From: Bifidobacteriaceae bacterium
GTDB lineage: Bacteria; Actinomycetota; Actinomycetes; Actinomycetales; WQXJ01
Reading direction: 5' to 3'
Assembly (NCBI GenBank): GCA_031265345.1
Contig: JAISCU010000339.1
Span: 1 to 19,190, forward strand
DNA length: 19,190 nucleotides
The notes under the pieces: model-generated
Told to the model about the DNA's origin: nothing
The model's input: only the letters and a program-made list of their open reading frames with translations
The model's database searches: none
Program-made: the position numbers and the translations under genes
Shown: piece after piece, positions 15,957 through 19,190 of the stretch
Numbering within the stretch: the first letter of the stretch is position 1
How the letters are laid out: every line of letters starts with the position of its first letter

Positions 15957-17522
15957 ATGACCATGCAGACTTTCCCCTGGCTCACGGTGTTGATCGTCGC
16001 CCCGACCGTCGGCGCGCTGGTCGTCTGGCTGGCGGGCGGACCCGTCCGGCGCTATGCCCGCCACATCGCCTTCTTGTGGTCGTTGGCCGTGCTGGCCGTC
16101 GGCATCGTGATGGCCTTGCAGTTCGACCCCTCGGCCGGCGCCGTCCAGTTCGCCCAGCGGGTCGAATGGATCCCCTCGTTCGGCGTCTCCTACGCGGTCG
16201 GGATCAACGGGACCGGCCTGGTGCTGATCCTCCTGTCGGCGGTGCTGGTGCCGGTGGTGCTGTTGGCGGCTTGGCGCGAGCAGTCCTCGCCCGCGAAGCA
16301 GGCCCACTACGCTGCCCTGGTGCTGGTCCTCGAGACCTTCATGATCGCGGTCTTCGCGGCCCGCGACGTGTTCTTCTTCTACCTCCTGTTCGAGGCCATG
16401 CTGATCCCGGTCTACTTCCTGATCGGCTCGTTCGGCGGGGCCAACGCCAAGAAGGCGGCTCTGAAGTTCCTGCTCTACTCGCTGGCGGGCGGACTGGTGA
16501 TGCTGGCCGGGGTGATCGCGGTCTGGACCGAGGGCCCGGGCGGCCCGACCGGTTTCATGATCGATTCGCTGGTCGGCGCCGACTGGGGTTCCGTGCAGGC
16601 GGAACGGTTGATCTTCCTGGCCTTCTTCGTGGCCTTCGCCGTCAAGGCCCCCATGTTCCCGGTCCACACCTGGTTGCCCGATGCCGCTCAGGCGGCCAAG
16701 CCCGGCACGTCGGTGCTGCTCGTGGGCGTCTTGGACAAAGTCGGCACTTTCGGCATGGTGGCTCTGTGCCTCCCGCTGTTCCCGCAGGCCTCGCGCTGGG
16801 CGGCTCCGGTGGTGATAGTGCTGGCCGTGGTCTCGATCTTCTGGGGGGCGTTCCTGGCGCTGGGTCAGAACGACATTCTGCGGTTGCTCGCCTACAGCTC
16901 GTTGTCACACTTCGGGTTCATCGTGCTGGGGATCTTCGCTTTCACCGAGACCGCCGAGGTCGGCTCGGCCTTCTACATGGTCAACCACGGGCTATCGACC
17001 GGGGCGTTGTTCCTGCTGGCCGGATTCCTGATCGCGCGGCGGGGCACCCAGGACATGTCCCAGATGGGCGGCGGCCTGCAGCGCACCACGCCGATGCTGG
17101 CGGGGACCTTCCTGGTGGTGGGCCTGTCCGCCGTGGCGCTGCCGGGCCTGTCCACCTTCGTGTCCGAGTTCATGGTCCTGGCCGGGACCTACGAGCGCGT
17201 GCCGGTCGCGGCGGTGATCTCCGCGCTCGGCGTGATCATGGCGGCCCTGTACATCTTGATCGCCTACCAGAAGATCTTCACCGGCCCCGTCCGCGACGAC
17301 TTGACCGGGACGGTCGATCTGGGCGGGCGCGAACTCTGGGTGGTCGGGCCGCTGATCGCCTTGATGCTGGTGCTGGGCTTCTACCCGCGGCCCGCCGTCG
17401 ACGTGCTGAAAGGCCCGGCGGCTGAGACCGTCACGTCGGTCGAGGACTCTGCGCCGGGAACCGCGATGGGCCCAGCCGATGACGTCTTAGTCGGCGTCGA
17501 TCAGGAAGGAGGCCAGCCATGA
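15957..17522 (+). CDS. nuoM: NADH-quinone oxidoreductase subunit M (antiporter-like proton channel)
   Basis: A 521-residue multi-pass proton-channel subunit. Glu146 in L-F-E-A-M-L-I-P (E. coli Glu144 site) and Lys230 in F-A-V-K-A-P-M-F-P-V-H-T-W-L-P-D-A (E. coli Lys234 site) are present. The segment after the H-T-W-L-P-D-A motif reads L-D-K-V-G-T-F-G, matching the actinobacterial rather than the enterobacterial L-L-K-M-G version. It starts 13 bases after nuoL, the widest gap in the operon. ATG 15957 has GAGGAG (15942-15947) 9 bases upstream; ATG 15963 has AGAGGA (15951-15956) 6 bases upstream, so a form two residues shorter is equally likely. The last 35 or so residues are a hydrophilic tail. 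Confidence 0.96.
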   Translation: MTMQTFPWLTVLIVAPTVGALVVWLAGGPVRRYARHIAFLWSLAVLAVGIVMALQFDPSAGAVQFAQRVEWIPSFGVSYAVGINGTGLVLILLSAVLVPVVLLAAWREQSSPAKQAHYAALVLVLETFMIAVFAARDVFFFYLLFEAMLIPVYFLIGSFGGANAKKAALKFLLYSLAGGLVMLAGVIAVWTEGPGGPTGFMIDSLVGADWGSVQAERLIFLAFFVAFAVKAPMFPVHTWLPDAAQAAKPGTSVLLVGVLDKVGTFGMVALCLPLFPQASRWAAPVVIVLAVVSIFWGAFLALGQNDILRLLAYSSLSHFGFIVLGIFAFTETAEVGSAFYMVNHGLSTGALFLLAGFLIARRGTQDMSQMGGGLQRTTPMLAGTFLVVGLSAVALPGLSTFVSEFMVLAGTYERVPVAAVISALGVIMAALYILIAYQKIFTGPVRDDLTGTVDLGGRELWVVGPLIALMLVLGFYPRPAVDVLKGPAAETVTSVEDSAPGTAMGPADDVLVGVDQEGGQP

Positions 17523-19150
17523 GCGCCGCTCTCTGGTTAGCCGCTGCGCCCGCCATCAACCTCGACTGGACCACCTTGACACCGGTGTTGATCGTCCTCG
17601 GAGCGGCCGTGGCCTCCACTTTGATCGAAGCGGTGGCCTCGCATCGCGGTCGCGGAGGGGTGGTGTCCCAGCCCCCCTACCTGCGGGTGGTCCAAGCGGC
17701 CGTGGCGCTGCTGGCGGTGGCCGCCGCCGGGCTGACGGCGCTGCAACTGGCTCTGAACTGGAGTTCCTCCAAGGTCCCGGAGACCGAGGGCTCAGTCATC
17801 GTCGATCCGATGACGCTCTATCTGCAGTTGGCCATCGCCGCCTGCGCTCTGCTGGGCTTGTTGGTGATAGCGGACCGGACGGTCCAGGGCGACGATTCCT
17901 TCGCGCCGCAGGCCGCCGCTGTTCCCGGCTCCGACTACGAGCACAAGGCCCGCCGTCGCGGCATGAGCCAGACGGACGTCTACCCGCTGGTGCTGTTCGC
18001 GACTGGCGGCATGATGCTGTTCCCCGCCGCCGCGGACTTGATCACGCTGTTCGTGGCGCTGGAGGTCCTGTCGCTGCCGCTGTACCTGCTCGCGGGCATG
18101 GCCCGGCACAGGCGGCTGCTGTCCCAAGAGGCGTCCCTGAAATACTTCCTGCTGGGAGCGTTCGGGTCGGCCTTCTTCCTGTTCGGCGCGGCCTGGGTGT
18201 ACGGCGCCACCGGCTCCCTGAGGCTGAGCGGGATCGCCGGGGCTGTCCGGTCCGCCACCGGCCTCGACCCGATCCTGGTGGTCGGCGTGGTGCTGATCCT
18301 GGTCGGCCTGTTCTTCAAAGTCGGCGCGGTGCCGTTCCACTCCTGGACGCCGGACGTCTACCAGGGCGCGCCCACCCCGATCACCGGGTTCATGGCGGCC
18401 TGCACCAAGATCGCCGCCTTCGGCGCTTTGTTGCGCGTGCTGTATTCCGTGGTCGAGTCCCTCACCTGGGATCTGAAACCGGTGCTGTGGACGGTGTCGA
18501 TCCTGACGATGGTGGTCGGCACTGTGGTCGGCCTGGTCCAAAAGGACGTCAAGCGGATGCTGGCTTATTCGGCCATCGCCCACGCCGGCTTCATCTTGAC
18601 CGGCGTCGCGTCGCTGACCGCGGACGGTCTCAGCGGCTCGCTGTTCTACCTGTTCACCTACGGTGTCGCGACAGTGGGCGGGTTCGGTGTGATCGCGTTG
18701 GTCCGCGAAGTCGACTCCGAGGGGCACATGCGCGGCGAAGCCACCGGCTTGGACCAGTGGCGGGGGCTGGGCAAACGCTCGCCGCTGCTGGCGGGGACCT
18801 TCGCGATCTTCTTGCTGTCCTTCGCGGGCATACCGTTGACCTCAGGTTTCGTCGGCAAGTTCGCGGTCTTCGGGGCCGCGTTCGGTGCTGGCGCGGCGGT
18901 GCTGGCGATCATCGGCCTGGCTTGTTCGGCGGCGGCGGCGTTCTTCTACGCCCGCGTGATCGTGGCCATGTTCTTCGAGTCGCCTCCGGAGGACTCGGCG
19001 GAGCTGGCCGGAGGCGTCGGGGTGGGGGTCCGCACGCTCGGCCTGACCCAGATCGCCGTGGGGGTCTCCCTGGCCTTCACGTTGGCGCTCGGTATTGTGC
19101 CGGGCTGGTTCTTGAACTTCACCCAAAGCTTGAGCCAACTGTTGTCATGA
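17519..19150 (+). CDS. nuoN: NADH-quinone oxidoreductase subunit N (antiporter-like proton channel)
   Basis: A 543-residue multi-pass proton-channel subunit, last of the 14. Conserved elements: Glu182 in F-V-A-L-E-V-L-S-L-P-L-Y, Lys208 in E-A-S-L-K-Y-F-L-L-G-A-F, Lys267 and His274 in F-K-V-G-A-V-P-F-H-S-W-T-P-D-V-Y-Q-G-A-P-T-P, and the K-D-V-K-R-M-L-A-Y-S-A-I-A-H-A-G region. Residues 121-150 form a charged loop (D-D-S-F-A-P ... H-K-A-R-R-R-G) between early helices. ATG 17519 overlaps the nuoM stop (ATGA), 6 bases after AAGGAGG (17506-17512). The stop overlaps a further ATG, 19147. Confidence 0.97.
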   Translation: MSAALWLAAAPAINLDWTTLTPVLIVLGAAVASTLIEAVASHRGRGGVVSQPPYLRVVQAAVALLAVAAAGLTALQLALNWSSSKVPETEGSVIVDPMTLYLQLAIAACALLGLLVIADRTVQGDDSFAPQAAAVPGSDYEHKARRRGMSQTDVYPLVLFATGGMMLFPAAADLITLFVALEVLSLPLYLLAGMARHRRLLSQEASLKYFLLGAFGSAFFLFGAAWVYGATGSLRLSGIAGAVRSATGLDPILVVGVVLILVGLFFKVGAVPFHSWTPDVYQGAPTPITGFMAACTKIAAFGALLRVLYSVVESLTWDLKPVLWTVSILTMVVGTVVGLVQKDVKRMLAYSAIAHAGFILTGVASLTADGLSGSLFYLFTYGVATVGGFGVIALVREVDSEGHMRGEATGLDQWRGLGKRSPLLAGTFAIFLLSFAGIPLTSGFVGKFAVFGAAFGAGAAVLAIIGLACSAAAAFFYARVIVAMFFESPPEDSAELAGGVGVGVRTLGLTQIAVGVSLAFTLALGIVPGWFLNFTQSLSQLLS

Positions 19151-19190
19151 CCCCTGGTCGTGAGACGATGGGCGGAAGACTGCTGCCACC
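19147..19190 (+). CDS. Possible start of a further operon gene, cut by the window edge
   Basis: ATG 19147 overlaps the nuoN stop as ATGA, the same join used at most other junctions here. It opens a frame M-T-P-G-R-E-T-M-G-G-R-L-L-P-P to the window end; a second in-frame ATG is at 19168. The upstream ribosome site is weak. In many actinobacteria a polyprenyl diphosphate synthase gene, making the menaquinone tail precursor, follows nuoN; that is a guess from gene order, as 15 residues show no family trait. A GTG at 19160 in another frame also stays open. Confidence 0.3.
   Translation, partial: MTPGRETMGGRLLP

Noticed and set aside
1..19190. CRISPR arrays, tRNA or rRNA genes, transposase genes, att sites, riboswitches
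   Set aside because: No regularly spaced repeat array, tRNA cloverleaf, rRNA signature or transposase motif was seen. The two palindromes in nuoF and nuoG are reported as repeats but carry no enzyme.

Overview
The window is about 65-70% G+C with dense, same-direction, overlapping genes. It looks like a chromosomal segment of a high-G+C actinobacterium (Actinomycetota). Support for this: a DUF222/HNH-type gene tail at the left edge, an actinobacterial-type menaquinone methyltransferase and menaquinone-chain (geranylgeranyl-type) reductase, a full 14-subunit complex I operon with separate nuoC and nuoD and actinobacterial-style long C-terminal tails on several subunits, and frequent GTG starts. 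I cannot name a genus from sequence alone.

Left part (1-1015): the 3' end of a probable HNH endonuclease-domain gene (1-201), a hairpin-bearing gap, a small secreted lipoprotein gene of unknown function (360-812), and a gap of about 200 bases with another hairpin and a 10-bp-spaced direct repeat.

Middle left (1019-3170): menG (demethylmenaquinone methyltransferase), an AT-rich gap of about 140 bases that probably holds a promoter, and a menJ-like FAD-dependent prenyl reductase. Together they finish menaquinone: MenG methylates the ring and the MenJ-like enzyme saturates part of the prenyl tail.

Main body (3205-19150): nuoA-B-C-D-E-F-G-H-I-J-K-L-M-N in canonical order, all on the + strand. 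This is the proton-pumping NADH:quinone oxidoreductase. NuoE, F and G form the NADH-oxidising module, NuoB, C, D and I the connecting Fe-S and quinone module, and NuoA, H, J, K, L, M and N the membrane proton-pumping arm. Most neighbours share ATGA or GTGA stop/start overlaps with strong Shine-Dalgarno sequences, so the cluster is very likely one translationally coupled operon. The menaquinone made by the upstream enzymes is the expected electron acceptor of this complex. A start codon overlapping the nuoN stop suggests another co-directional gene beyond the right edge.

The window is mostly a well-known respiratory operon and I see no new multi-gene system. The points worth a second look are small: two palindromic repeat-like sequences read in frame inside nuoF and nuoG, loss of the N7 Fe-S ligands in NuoG, the physical linkage of menaquinone maturation genes to nuo, phased direct repeats before menG, and an orphan lipoprotein.
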